Assembly (NCBI GenBank): GCA_046597185.1
Contig: JBKJLF010000654.1
Span: forward strand, 1 to 15,856
Source: CAMBDR01 sp046597185
GTDB lineage: Bacteria > Pseudomonadota > Gammaproteobacteria > Burkholderiales > Burkholderiaceae_D
Length of the DNA: 15,856 nt
Reading direction: 5' to 3'
The position numbers were made by a program, and so were the translations under genes. Positions within the stretch are counted from its first letter, which is position 1. Each line of letters opens with the position of its first letter. Below the pieces are notes generated by a model. The model saw only the letters and a program-made list of their open reading frames with translations. It made no database searches and was not told the origin of the DNA. Below are positions 7,688-14,388 of the stretch, one piece after another.

Positions 7688-8752
7688 ATGAGTTATTTGG
7701 ACACCGATGTGCCGATTCAAGGCATCTTTTGCTTTTATATTCAGATGATGGCGCAACGCGGCTTTGATCTGGCTGATGTGCTCGCCAACAGTGGGCTGGA
7801 CAGCAAAACCTCGGCGCTGCCCGCTACGCTGGTAAATAAACAGCAAGAACTGTGCGTGTACGCCAACATCCGGCGGCTGGTCGGCGCGGAGCACGTGGGG
7901 CTAAGCCTAGGTGCGCTGATGCATACCAATGGCGCGGGTATGTTGGGTGGATTGGTAGCCAATGCGGTGGACGTAGACCATGCCGGTTATTTGATGCGGC
8001 GCTTTTATATGCTGTCCAATTACTGGTTTGCGCCAGAGCTGATCGGCACGCTCTCGCCCGGTAAAGTCATCGCGCGCTATCGCCAGACGACCGAGCTGGA
8101 CAGCCTGTATCGAATGATGATCGACCTTAGCGTGCGCAGTATGCAACAGGTATTGGTCTGCGTATTCGGCACTGCTGCCAGGGCGTTTATCAGTGAGATT
8201 GCGTTTGGCTATCCGGCACCGAAGGATCTGGCACCCTATGCGGCTGAATTTGACTGTCCGGTGTCGTTTGGCCATGAAGTTACCTATGTGACCTTTGAGC
8301 ATGCGGTGGGCAAACTGAGCAATCCCAACCGGTGCGAGTATTCCTATAACCTGTTCCTGCAACATTGCCGCGCGGCGGCACTGCGTTGCGCGGCCCCGTC
8401 GTGGCAGCAAAGCGTGCTCAATTTGCTCGCTTGCATCGAAACCTACCCGACTGCGGAGGACATGGCGGAAAAATTGAATTGCTCGGAGCGCAGCCTGCGC
8501 CGCCATTTGGGTAACGAAGGGGTGCAATACTCCGAGCTGATCGACAAAATCCGCTTTAATCGCGCCGTTTATCTGCTGCATCATTCAAGCGATTCCGTGA
8601 AAAAAATTGGCTACCAACTTTCATACAGCGAGCAGGGGGCCTTTATTCGCGCTTTTTCACGCTGGGCCGGGATGACGCCCAACCAGTTCCGGCGCGTATC
8701 CTCAACACCTCACCCAACACCTCATTTTTCTGGAGCATACGATGCGCAATGA
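7688..8752 (+). CDS. AraC-family transcriptional regulator (OruR-like)
   Basis: This 354-residue cytoplasmic DNA-binding protein has an N-terminal sensor of the arabinose-binding-like type found in OruR/ArgR regulators (roughly 15-200). A C-terminal double helix-turn-helix (about 252-338) holds TAEDMAEKLNCSERSLRRHL as the first HTH, and IGYQLSYSEQGAFIRAFSRW followed by GMTPNQFRR as the second HTH and the AraC signature end. Length is normal for the family. ATG 7688 has no clear Shine-Dalgarno, but MSYLDTDVPIQG is conserved in the two relic copies at 4953 and 6681, which supports this start. Its gene overlaps the next by 11 bases. It is the likely reader of the three 21-bp-spaced operators. 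The effector is unknown. Confidence 0.92.
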   Translation: MSYLDTDVPIQGIFCFYIQMMAQRGFDLADVLANSGLDSKTSALPATLVNKQQELCVYANIRRLVGAEHVGLSLGALMHTNGAGMLGGLVANAVDVDHAGYLMRRFYMLSNYWFAPELIGTLSPGKVIARYRQTTELDSLYRMMIDLSVRSMQQVLVCVFGTAARAFISEIAFGYPAPKDLAPYAAEFDCPVSFGHEVTYVTFEHAVGKLSNPNRCEYSYNLFLQHCRAAALRCAAPSWQQSVLNLLACIETYPTAEDMAEKLNCSERSLRRHLGNEGVQYSELIDKIRFNRAVYLLHHSSDSVKKIGYQLSYSEQGAFIRAFSRWAGMTPNQFRRVSSTPHPTPHFSGAYDAQ

Positions 8753-9368
8753 AATGAATACCGCTTTCCCGGCATGGTTTGATCCTGCTCACTGGGAATC
8801 CTTGTGCCACGGCCCGGTGCAGGTGAACAACCGTTTTTCGGCACAATGGCTGCCACAACTGAGCGAGCACTACCCATTAAATGCCACGGCGCGCCTGTTG
8901 CTTGCGACCGATGGCTCGGTCACGCGCATGCTCGAAGCGATCGCGCAGCAAAGCCTGAGTGTCAACATTTTGTATCAGGAAGATCAAATCGCCAGCGGCT
9001 GGCTGGCCCAGCGCCTGCCCCAGGCTGCCAACAGCACAGTACGGGTGCGGCTGGTTGAGATTTGTGCCGGGGATGCTATTTTGTGTTACGCCGGATCAAT
9101 CCTGGCCCTGGGCCACCTGCCGCTCGCCCTGCAAACCGAGTTACACACCACCAATTTGCCAATCGGGCACCTGTTCGAGCGTCATGGCTTGCCGCTATTG
9201 CGCTATTCGACCACTGCCGACGTAGCCCGCCCCCGCATGCCCCTGCCGCTGGTGCAAGCCATGCCACCCGGCCCGTATCTGGTGCGCGATTCGTATCTGG
9301 TATTGGCGCAGGAAAACGTGATCGATGTGCGCGAATGTATTCCGCTGACCATTGCCGGGCAGGAGTAG
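8742..9368 (+). CDS. Chorismate lyase-like protein (UbiC/DUF98 fold)
   Basis: This 208-residue protein starts at ATG 8742 behind CTGGAGC and overlaps the AraC stop by 11 bases, so it is translationally coupled to the regulator. It aligns by eye with UbiC: LLLATDGSVTRMLE (52-65) with the UbiC opening helix, VRVRLVEI (100-107) with LREI, YAGSILAL (116-123), LPIGHLFE (139-146) with the PLGRYLF stretch, and VRECIP (196-201) with TELFLP. The catalytic Arg of LREI and the Glu of the last motif have counterparts (R103 and E198), but the Arg of UbiC's AGR motif is Ser here (S119). UbiC makes 4-hydroxybenzoate and pyruvate from chorismate for ubiquinone. Linkage to an AraC gene rather than ubiA suggests a specialised or altered substrate (inference). 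No signal peptide is seen. Confidence 0.6.
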   Translation: MRNEMNTAFPAWFDPAHWESLCHGPVQVNNRFSAQWLPQLSEHYPLNATARLLLATDGSVTRMLEAIAQQSLSVNILYQEDQIASGWLAQRLPQAANSTVRVRLVEICAGDAILCYAGSILALGHLPLALQTELHTTNLPIGHLFERHGLPLLRYSTTADVARPRMPLPLVQAMPPGPYLVRDSYLVLAQENVIDVRECIPLTIAGQE

Positions 9369-9381
9369 GCATGGGCTATGC

Positions 9382-9663
9382 TCACCCATTCATCTCGTCC
9401 TGTGCATCGTCCACCAGGTCATGCAATGGTTGTCCATTTTCCCAATACAGTGCGGGTGAGCGATTGGCTGCCATGGCACGCATAAAAATAAGTGCATTTT
9501 CCAATGCGGAGAAAGGATCAAGCCCGATAATGGGGGCAAACTCGGGCAGATTACTCACCCGTACCTGGCAAAAAGCACCATCGTCGCACAATTGAGGTTG
9601 TGTGACTTCAAAATCGATACGTGTACTCTGGTCGGCCGGGTTTTCAAATAAGGTGAATTTCAT
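9382..9663 (-). CDS. Small conserved-looking hypothetical protein
   Basis: This 93-residue acidic soluble protein is not confidently recognised. It has a beta-strand-like N-terminus and a helix GLDPFSALENALIFMRAMA (about 47-65), a layout seen in DUF6968-type proteins; that match is only suggestive. It converges on the chorismate-lyase-like gene with a 13-base gap and lies 60 bases after the 141-residue gene, so the two are probably cotranscribed. No clear Shine-Dalgarno precedes ATG 9663. Small paired acidic proteins of this sort occur as immunity proteins of toxin systems, but no toxin is seen here. Confidence 0.6.
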   Translation of the reverse strand: MKFTLFENPADQSTRIDFEVTQPQLCDDGAFCQVRVSNLPEFAPIIGLDPFSALENALIFMRAMAANRSPALYWENGQPLHDLVDDAQDEMNG

Positions 9664-9723
9664 AGTTAGACAAACAGCATTTTCGTCAATAATTTTTACG
9701 GAACTTATCCGCCGCGTTCAGGA

Positions 9724-10149
9724 TTAGCCGCCCTCTAAGTTCAATGGGGTAGCCGTGTCTTGGGTCGGTTTGGCCGCCTGATCGATTACGTAACCAGGTT
9801 TCGGTTTGTAATTATTGCCCCCGCAAGGGAAAACCAAATCAGCACTCACCCACGCGATATCTTCTACGGCAATGTTTTCGTTGTAATGCCTGATCAAAGC
9901 TAATGCTTTTTCCAGATTGGCGGCACTCGGGGGGCGTTGCGCTGCATAGATATCTTTGACCTCCGCTATATTTTGCTCAAGCGTAAGCCCTTCTTCAAAA
10001 AATGTCCCCAAAACCCCATGAACCACGGCATTGACTTCTTCAAGCGAATAATTGGGGGTATCATGGTCGAAACCGATGTCTATGAGTGTCAAAGCTGCCA
10101 ATTCATCAGGGAATTCAACTAACTCGTCGTTATAAATTTTGATTAACAT
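9724..10149 (-). CDS. Hypothetical protein, acidic
   Basis: This 141-residue soluble protein has no family I recognise. It is rich in Asp/Glu and helix-forming residues through about 115, with a short PCGGNNYKPKPGYV segment near 110-123 and a disordered-looking tail. ATG 10149 has GAGG nine bases ahead. It overlaps the stop of the preceding truncated frame by seven bases (ATGTTAA), a typical operon junction, so it was coupled to that upstream gene. The upstream cassette ends in a terminator, so its present promoter is unclear. Confidence 0.6.
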   Translation of the reverse strand: MLIKIYNDELVEFPDELAALTLIDIGFDHDTPNYSLEEVNAVVHGVLGTFFEEGLTLEQNIAEVKDIYAAQRPPSAANLEKALALIRHYNENIAVEDIAWVSADLVFPCGGNNYKPKPGYVIDQAAKPTQDTATPLNLEGG

Positions 10150-10376
10150 GGTATTAGCCTCATTTGTTTGGCCAATTCATTTTCCAACACTTTGAACTGG
10201 TCATAGGTGCCAAAATCATCCATACGCATTGCCCAGCCCAACCCGCCTTGTACTTCAAAACTGGTCTTGGTATTTTTAAGGGATGGTAAACCAATTCGGC
10301 TTACTCGCACATATGCAAAAAAGGGCGCATCCTTTGTCTGGAATGCGCCCTGTGTGGCGGTTATTTCTTTGGTGGT
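10143..10376 (-). pseudogene. 5'-truncated reading frame ending at the 141-residue gene
   Basis: A minus-strand frame open from 10376 ends LAKQMRLIPC with TAA at 10145-10143, overlapping the next start codon. Its only ATGs are close to the end; GTG 10310 would give 55 residues. The upstream part of the frame runs through the intrinsic terminator at 10317-10351, so it cannot be native coding there. The end (GWAMRMDDFGTYDQFKVLE) looks like genuine protein. It is best read as the 3' end of a larger gene whose front was replaced by the cassette at 10361-11748. The family is not recognised. Confidence 0.45.
10317..10351 (-). terminator. Intrinsic terminator of the repeat-peptide/membrane-protein cassette
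   Basis: On the minus strand, ten bases after the stop codon, AGGGCGCAT and ATGCGCCCT form a nine-pair GC-rich stem that can extend inward with CC/GG. A run of six Ts follows directly. This is a textbook Rho-independent terminator. Confidence 0.88.
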
Positions 10377-11488
10377 TCAATCTTTGGTGGTGGCGCAGTT
10401 TCATACACATCTCTGCAAGCAGGGTCTGGCCACGAACCACGCCCACCACTCCCCCGGTCATAACACTTCACCAGCCTTTCCAATTTAACTTCTGCTTTTG
10501 GATTCACGCCGCTCTTGCCATCAGCAAAGCCAAGTGAATACCCGAAGAGAAATTTTTTCTGCCCTTCGCCCTGAATCATAAATATGCCAATAAAAAAGCC
10601 AACGCCGAGCACCACACCCGCAAGCCTGAGAAGTTCGTTCTGGTCTTTGATGTGGGCTTGCGCATACGCCAATTCTTTTGCAGCGGCGCTCTCTTGGTTC
10701 TTTATTGCAATTTCGGCAATGGGTTGCACGGCTTTTTCTGGCGCGGTGAACTCTTCCACGGCGATACGCTGGATCATGCGGCGCGCATCGCTTGTGCGCT
10801 TGTTGTATGCCTTACAAAGCGCGACAGTTTCATCATTGAGCAATTCTTCAGCTTGCGTTGCCTTGCGGCTAGCCATGATGTGTTTGACGTAGCCATAAAT
10901 GAGAATGAAAGCCGTGGTCAGTACGGTGTACAGCGAAGTGGTTTGATCGTGTGTTCTCGCGGTGATAACCCATAGCGGTATGACGGTGGCAAGGGTAATG
11001 ATGATGCGCACGGCAAAGAATACGCGTTGTTTGGTGAGGGTGTTGGCGGCTTTTTCGACAAAGTAGCTGGCCCACGCCAGCGCACCAAACTTTGCCCAAC
11101 CAGTAAATTCGCCATCGGCGCGGCGTTCGCCGAAATACAATAGGCGCACCACGTAGAAAATGATCATGCCGTAAATGGCATTATTGTGCCAGTCGGATTG
11201 CACGCCATAGAGGAAAAACGGTATTGCAATCAAGTGAATCAAAAAGCCATAGAAATTCAATTCGGTTGCATCGCGCACCAGTGGCGTATTGCCAAACAGG
11301 CCGCGCATTGCCTGGATGGTAAATAGCTCCAATAGTGCAGCCAAACTAAAATAAAGCACCCCGCTAGCCTTCGCCGGGGCAAGCAGGGTGTTACCCAACA
11401 ACAAGGCAATCCCCCAGAAAAGTGCGATTAGCACCCGGTTTAATATTTCTTCAGGTATGCCTTTGGGGCTTGTGGCGATATGTGTCAT
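10361..11488 (-). CDS. Multi-TM membrane protein of unknown function
   Basis: This 375-residue inner-membrane protein starts at ATG 11488 behind AGGAAGAG; the 11-codon upstream extension is rejected. Hydrophobic segments lie near 18-37, 44-62, 78-96, 103-119, 158-176, 185-203 and 287-305. A polar, helix-prone stretch with coiled-coil character runs from about 206 to 286. The C-terminal tail has a KCYDRG(S)GGRG segment, two Cys (342 and 358) and ends in APPPKIEPPKK. It is the second gene of a two-gene unit, 35 bases after the Pro-rich repeat peptide, which has the same PPPK style of tail. No family is recognised. An intrinsic terminator follows at once. Confidence 0.8.
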   Translation of the reverse strand: MTHIATSPKGIPEEILNRVLIALFWGIALLLGNTLLAPAKASGVLYFSLAALLELFTIQAMRGLFGNTPLVRDATELNFYGFLIHLIAIPFFLYGVQSDWHNNAIYGMIIFYVVRLLYFGERRADGEFTGWAKFGALAWASYFVEKAANTLTKQRVFFAVRIIITLATVIPLWVITARTHDQTTSLYTVLTTAFILIYGYVKHIMASRKATQAEELLNDETVALCKAYNKRTSDARRMIQRIAVEEFTAPEKAVQPIAEIAIKNQESAAAKELAYAQAHIKDQNELLRLAGVVLGVGFFIGIFMIQGEGQKKFLFGYSLGFADGKSGVNPKAEVKLERLVKCYDRGSGGRGSWPDPACRDVYETAPPPKIEPPKK

Positions 11489-11523
11489 TTCTCTTCCTTT
11501 CAAAATAACCGCCACAAACAAAT

Positions 11524-11748
11524 TTACTTTGATGGCGGCTGCGGTGGGTTTGGCGCTTGGGTGCCTGTCAGTTCAACTTCCACCAACTTCGGCGGTGGGT
11601 TTGGCGCTTGGGTGCCCGTAATCTCAACTTCCGCCAACTTCGGCGGTGGGTTGGGCGCTTGGGTGCCGCCTATATAAACAACATCCGGTTGCGCTTCCGG
11701 TATGGGCAATACTGCTGGCTGTATTTGCTGCGGTAACAGGTCAAACAT
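11524..11748 (-). CDS. Pro-rich tandem-repeat small protein
   Basis: This is a 74-residue protein. ATG 11748 is chosen because GGAG lies seven bases upstream; a TTG at 11760 sits inside that Shine-Dalgarno. After an N-terminal FDLLPQQIQPAVLPIPEAQP, two full 17-residue repeats of the form GTQAPNPPPKLxEVExT follow, then a third truncated one (GTQAPNPPQPPSK). It is probably disordered or extended and soluble, with no signal peptide. It is the first gene of the cassette with the multi-TM protein. A role as a partner, tether or scaffold of that protein is only a guess. Confidence 0.65.
   Translation of the reverse strand: MFDLLPQQIQPAVLPIPEAQPDVVYIGGTQAPNPPPKLAEVEITGTQAPNPPPKLVEVELTGTQAPNPPQPPSK
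11543..11667. repeat. 51-bp tandem repeat inside the Pro-rich gene
   Basis: Units begin at 11543, 11594 and 11645. Two are complete and the third is about 23 bp. The period is a multiple of three, so copy-number change keeps the reading frame and adds or removes 17 residues. Confidence 0.9.
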
Positions 11749-11784
11749 GGTGGTCTCCAATCATTTGAGGGGTAAGGAATGCCG

Positions 11785-11790
11785 ATTATA
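11785..11790 (-). promoter_or_regulatory. -10 box of the repeat-peptide cassette
   Basis: A perfect TATAAT on the minus strand would start transcription near 11778, about 30 bases before ATG 11748. No good -35 is seen at 16-18 bp (nearest TGGCGA/GGCGAA), so an activator or another sigma contact may be needed. Confidence 0.5.
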
Positions 11791-12044
11791 CCCCGCTATA
11801 TTGCCAGTTCGCCACCCCATTACCGTTGCAATGGTTTGTAGTCTACCATCGGAGATTGGCGGTTCTCGTGCTAACCAGCACATATTTGTATGATTGTGTG
11901 TTCATTCACACGGGAAGGTGTTGTTAATTTGCCGTTTTATTTCCGCATGGAACTGCAATGCTGATATGCTGCGCTAACGAATTCTGCGCGGCTATAGCGC
12001 TTCGGGCACTTTTGGGGGGGCATCGCCGTACAACCTGGTTCATG
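11791..12044. other. Intergenic stretch without a supported gene
   Basis: This is the spacer between the divergent cassette and leuA. I see no credible reading frame. The only structure is a small inverted repeat GTGTG/CACAC (11896-11911) and a run of seven Gs near 12014-12020. Confidence 0.5.
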
Positions 12045-12078
12045 TTTCTTTCGTTTGGATTTGACAAAGCGAAAGAAA
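12045..12078. promoter_or_regulatory. Inverted repeat over the leuA -35, candidate operator
   Basis: Perfect nine-base arms TTTCTTTCG (12045-12053) and CGAAAGAAA (12070-12078) bracket the TTGACA of the leu promoter, with arm centres 25 bp apart. The placement suits a dimeric repressor competing with RNA polymerase. The regulator is unknown. Confidence 0.45.
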
Positions 12079-12089
12079 GGCTTTATATT
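12061..12089 (+). promoter_or_regulatory. Consensus sigma70 promoter of the leu leader and leuA
   Basis: TTGACA (12061-12066), an exact 17-base spacer and TATATT (12084-12089) are present. The start would be near 12096, leaving about 30 bases before the leader peptide ATG and about 265 before leuA. Confidence 0.8.
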
Positions 12090-12126
12090 CACCCAAGTTT
12101 CTTGTTAGCTTAACCAAGCCACCCAC

Positions 12127-12264
12127 ATGACCGATTCAACGCACATTGTTATTCTCGCTGCCGACGCTACCCGCGCCGCCAAGCCTGTGCGTTTTGCTAC
12201 ACTGCGCACCAATCTGCGCGCATCCACTCTACTACTACTGCTACCGATCGGTTGCCGAGCCTAG
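12127..12264 (+). CDS. Leucine-responsive leader peptide of leuA
   Basis: A 45-codon frame opens at ATG 12127 and ends at TAG 12262-12264, about 100 bases before leuA. Codons 35-39 (12229-12243) are CTA CTA CTA CTG CTA, five leucines in a row and mostly the rare codon, close to the end of the peptide. That is the arrangement by which leu leader peptides in enterobacteria sense charged tRNA-Leu. There is no strong Shine-Dalgarno ahead of the ATG. The peptide is longer than the E. coli leader, so it is analogous rather than demonstrably homologous. Ribosome stalling at these codons would change folding of 12250-12300. Function is inferred from codons and position. Confidence 0.65.
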   Translation: MTDSTHIVILAADATRAAKPVRFATLRTNLRASTLLLLLPIGCRA

Positions 12265-12361
12265 CGTCTCGTGGCAGTTCGGCAGCCTGTTCGCCACATC
12301 TGAACACCCAAACACCCCACAATCTGAAGAATTGCTCCTTCCCTTTTAAAGGAAATGTATC
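12250..12361 (+). promoter_or_regulatory. Candidate attenuator region between leader peptide and leuA
   Basis: Competing stems are possible. TTGCCGAG (12252-12259) can pair with CTCGTGGCAG (12268-12277), TGCCGA (12253-12258) with TCGGCA (12279-12284), and GTGGC (12271-12275) with GCCAC (12293-12297). The first and third exclude each other. No strong U tract follows; instead 12305-12335 is C-rich and G-poor, which would suit Rho. TTCC (12339-12342) can pair with GGAA overlapping the leuA Shine-Dalgarno AAAGGA (12348-12353). The mechanism is uncertain. Confidence 0.35.
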
Positions 12362-14056
12362 ATGTTGCGTAACCCCAGCGTAAAATACCGCCCTGCCCCC
12401 ACCGTTAGCTTACCCGACCGCACCTGGCCCAACCGCACCATCGAAGCGGCCCCCATCTGGATGAGTACCGATTTGCGCGATGGCAATCAATCCTTAATTG
12501 AACCGATGAATGCCGAGAAAAAGCTGCGTTTCTTCCAGCAATTGGTGCAAGTGGGTATCAAAGAAATTGAAGTAGCCTTCCCTTCCGCCTCCCAAACCGA
12601 TTTCGATTTCGTGCGCAGCCTGATCGAAAATAATCATATCCCCGACGATGTGACGATTGAAGTGTTAACCCAGGCACGCCCGGAATTAATTCAGCGTACC
12701 TTTGATTCAGTGCGCGGTGCCAAGCGCGCCATCATTCATATGTATAACGCGATTGCCCCCAGCTTTCGCCGTATTGTGTTCGATTTAAGCCGCGAACAAG
12801 TGATTGAAATTGCCGTAGCGGGGACACGTTTGGTGAAAGAATTAACCGATTCCGCCCCCGAAACCGAATGGATTTACGAATATTCGCCCGAAACCTTCAG
12901 CATGGCCGAACTCGATTTTGCCAAAGAAATCTGCGATGCCGTCTCCAAGGAATGGGGTGCCACCCCGAATCGCAAAATCATCATCAACTGCCCTTCCACC
13001 GTCGAATGCAGCACACCCAATGTGTATGCCGATCAAATTGAATGGATGCACCGCAATTTGGCCTATCGCGACAGCACCATTTTAAGCTTACACCCGCATA
13101 ACGACCGTGGCACCGCCGTGGCTTCGGCAGAACTGGCGATTATGGCCGGGGCGGATCGGGTGGAAGGCTGTTTGTTTGGCAATGGCGAGCGCACCGGCAA
13201 TGTGGATTTGGTGACGCTGGCCTTGAATTTATACACCCAGGGCGTTGATCCGGGCCTCAATTTTTCCGATATCGATGCCGTGCGCCAATGCGTCGAATAT
13301 TGCAATGATATTCCGGTTCATCCGCGCCACCCATATGTGGGCGATTTAGTATTCACCGCGTTTTCGGGCTCGCATCAGGATGCCATCAAAAAAGGCTTTG
13401 CCAAACGCCAGCCCGATACGATTTGGGATATTCCCTATCTGCCAATTGACCCCGCCGATTTGGGCCGCAATTATGATGCGGTAATTCGAGTCAACAGCCA
13501 ATCCGGCAAGGGCGGCATCGCCTATTTATTGGAAACCGATTATGGTTTTAATTTACCGCGCCGCCTGCAAATTGAATTTAGCCGCGCCGTCCAATTACTG
13601 ACCGACCAAACCGGGCGTGAAGTACGTTCCGACGATGTGTATGCCGAATTTTGCAAACAATATCTGGATCACACCAGCGGCTACGAGTACGTTGGCCACC
13701 ATGTGACAGAAAGCGCGCAAGCAGGCCACAATATTGGTATTACCGTGGAATTGTTGCACGATCAACACTTGATTACCGTGCGCGGCCAGGGCAATGGCCC
13801 GATTGATGCCTTTGTCAATGCCCTGAACATGCCGATTCGGGTGATGGATTATGTCGAACACGCGATGTCTTCCGGTGCCAATGCCCCCGCCGTCAGTTAT
13901 GTGGAAATGCGCATCGGTGAACAGGTTAGCGGCTATGGTGTCGGGATTGATCAAAACATTGTTACCGCATCATTGAAAGCGGTGATTTCTGGCCTGAACC
14001 GACATATGCAAAAACAGGGCACGCCACTCAATGCGCTTACCCCTATCGCCGCCTGA
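12362..14056 (+). CDS. leuA: 2-isopropylmalate synthase
   Basis: This 564-residue enzyme is the first committed step of leucine biosynthesis: acetyl-CoA plus 3-methyl-2-oxobutanoate gives 2-isopropylmalate, in the cytoplasm. Length and the opening KYRPAP..LPDRTWPNRTIEAAPIW fit the long-form (type 2) LeuA. Catalytic-barrel landmarks are STDLRDGNQ (35-43) with R39-D40, the metal-binding LHPHNDRG with H244 and H246, and GNGERTGN (273-280). The C-terminal third (about 430-560) is the regulatory dimerisation domain that normally binds leucine. ATG 12362 has AAAGGA eight bases ahead. A leader peptide with a Leu-codon run and a consensus promoter lie upstream. No leuB/C/D follow here, so leuA stands alone, and a hairpin closes the unit. 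Confidence 0.97.
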   Translation: MLRNPSVKYRPAPTVSLPDRTWPNRTIEAAPIWMSTDLRDGNQSLIEPMNAEKKLRFFQQLVQVGIKEIEVAFPSASQTDFDFVRSLIENNHIPDDVTIEVLTQARPELIQRTFDSVRGAKRAIIHMYNAIAPSFRRIVFDLSREQVIEIAVAGTRLVKELTDSAPETEWIYEYSPETFSMAELDFAKEICDAVSKEWGATPNRKIIINCPSTVECSTPNVYADQIEWMHRNLAYRDSTILSLHPHNDRGTAVASAELAIMAGADRVEGCLFGNGERTGNVDLVTLALNLYTQGVDPGLNFSDIDAVRQCVEYCNDIPVHPRHPYVGDLVFTAFSGSHQDAIKKGFAKRQPDTIWDIPYLPIDPADLGRNYDAVIRVNSQSGKGGIAYLLETDYGFNLPRRLQIEFSRAVQLLTDQTGREVRSDDVYAEFCKQYLDHTSGYEYVGHHVTESAQAGHNIGITVELLHDQHLITVRGQGNGPIDAFVNALNMPIRVMDYVEHAMSSGANAPAVSYVEMRIGEQVSGYGVGIDQNIVTASLKAVISGLNRHMQKQGTPLNALTPIAA

Positions 14057-14093
14057 AGCGCAGCATGACAAACAGCAATTAACAAAATCGGCC

Positions 14094-14122
14094 AAGTAAA
14101 GCAGGTTCGCCCTGCTTTACTT
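14094..14122 (+). terminator. Hairpin terminator after leuA
   Basis: A perfect 12-bp stem AAGTAAAGCAGG/CCTGCTTTACTT has a 5-base loop and begins 37 bases past the leuA stop. No long U tract follows, so termination may be partial or bidirectional. Confidence 0.65.
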
Positions 14123-14388
14123 ACACCAAGGTTAAAAAAATTAGTTCGACTCCTCATCAGCTTGTGGTATGCCACGGCAAAATGCGTCAATAACAGAACT
14201 TTCATCACGGCAATACGCCATGCTTGCGCCAATTCGTGGGAAAATCAACCGATTAGCAAAGCGGGATGGAAATGACCTTATTGCTGTATTTGCCGTATGG
14301 GATAACGCACTCATGAAAACCAATCGATGCGCGCAAGGTTGGCTGTTGCTAGAACGCCTTGGCTCGGCCAAGGAACCATGGTGACGCT
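14123..14388. other. Spacer between leuA and the sensor gene, no convincing gene
   Basis: Overlapping frames occur on both strands here: plus 14169-14384 with 71 codons, minus 14141-14371 with 76. Neither has a Shine-Dalgarno or a recognisable motif. The plus frame stops four bases before the sensor ATG, so a small coupled gene is possible but unsupported. Confidence 0.4.

Noticed and set aside
12146..12349. A 67-codon frame before leuA with a Tyr-rich stretch (YYYCY)
   Set aside because: It is the +1 shadow of the CTA run. Leucine in the other frame, with its own ATG and stop before leuA, makes biological sense; tyrosine does not.
14141..14384. Overlapping 71- and 76-codon frames on opposite strands
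   Set aside because: Neither has a ribosome site or recognisable feature, so they are left as unassigned spacer.
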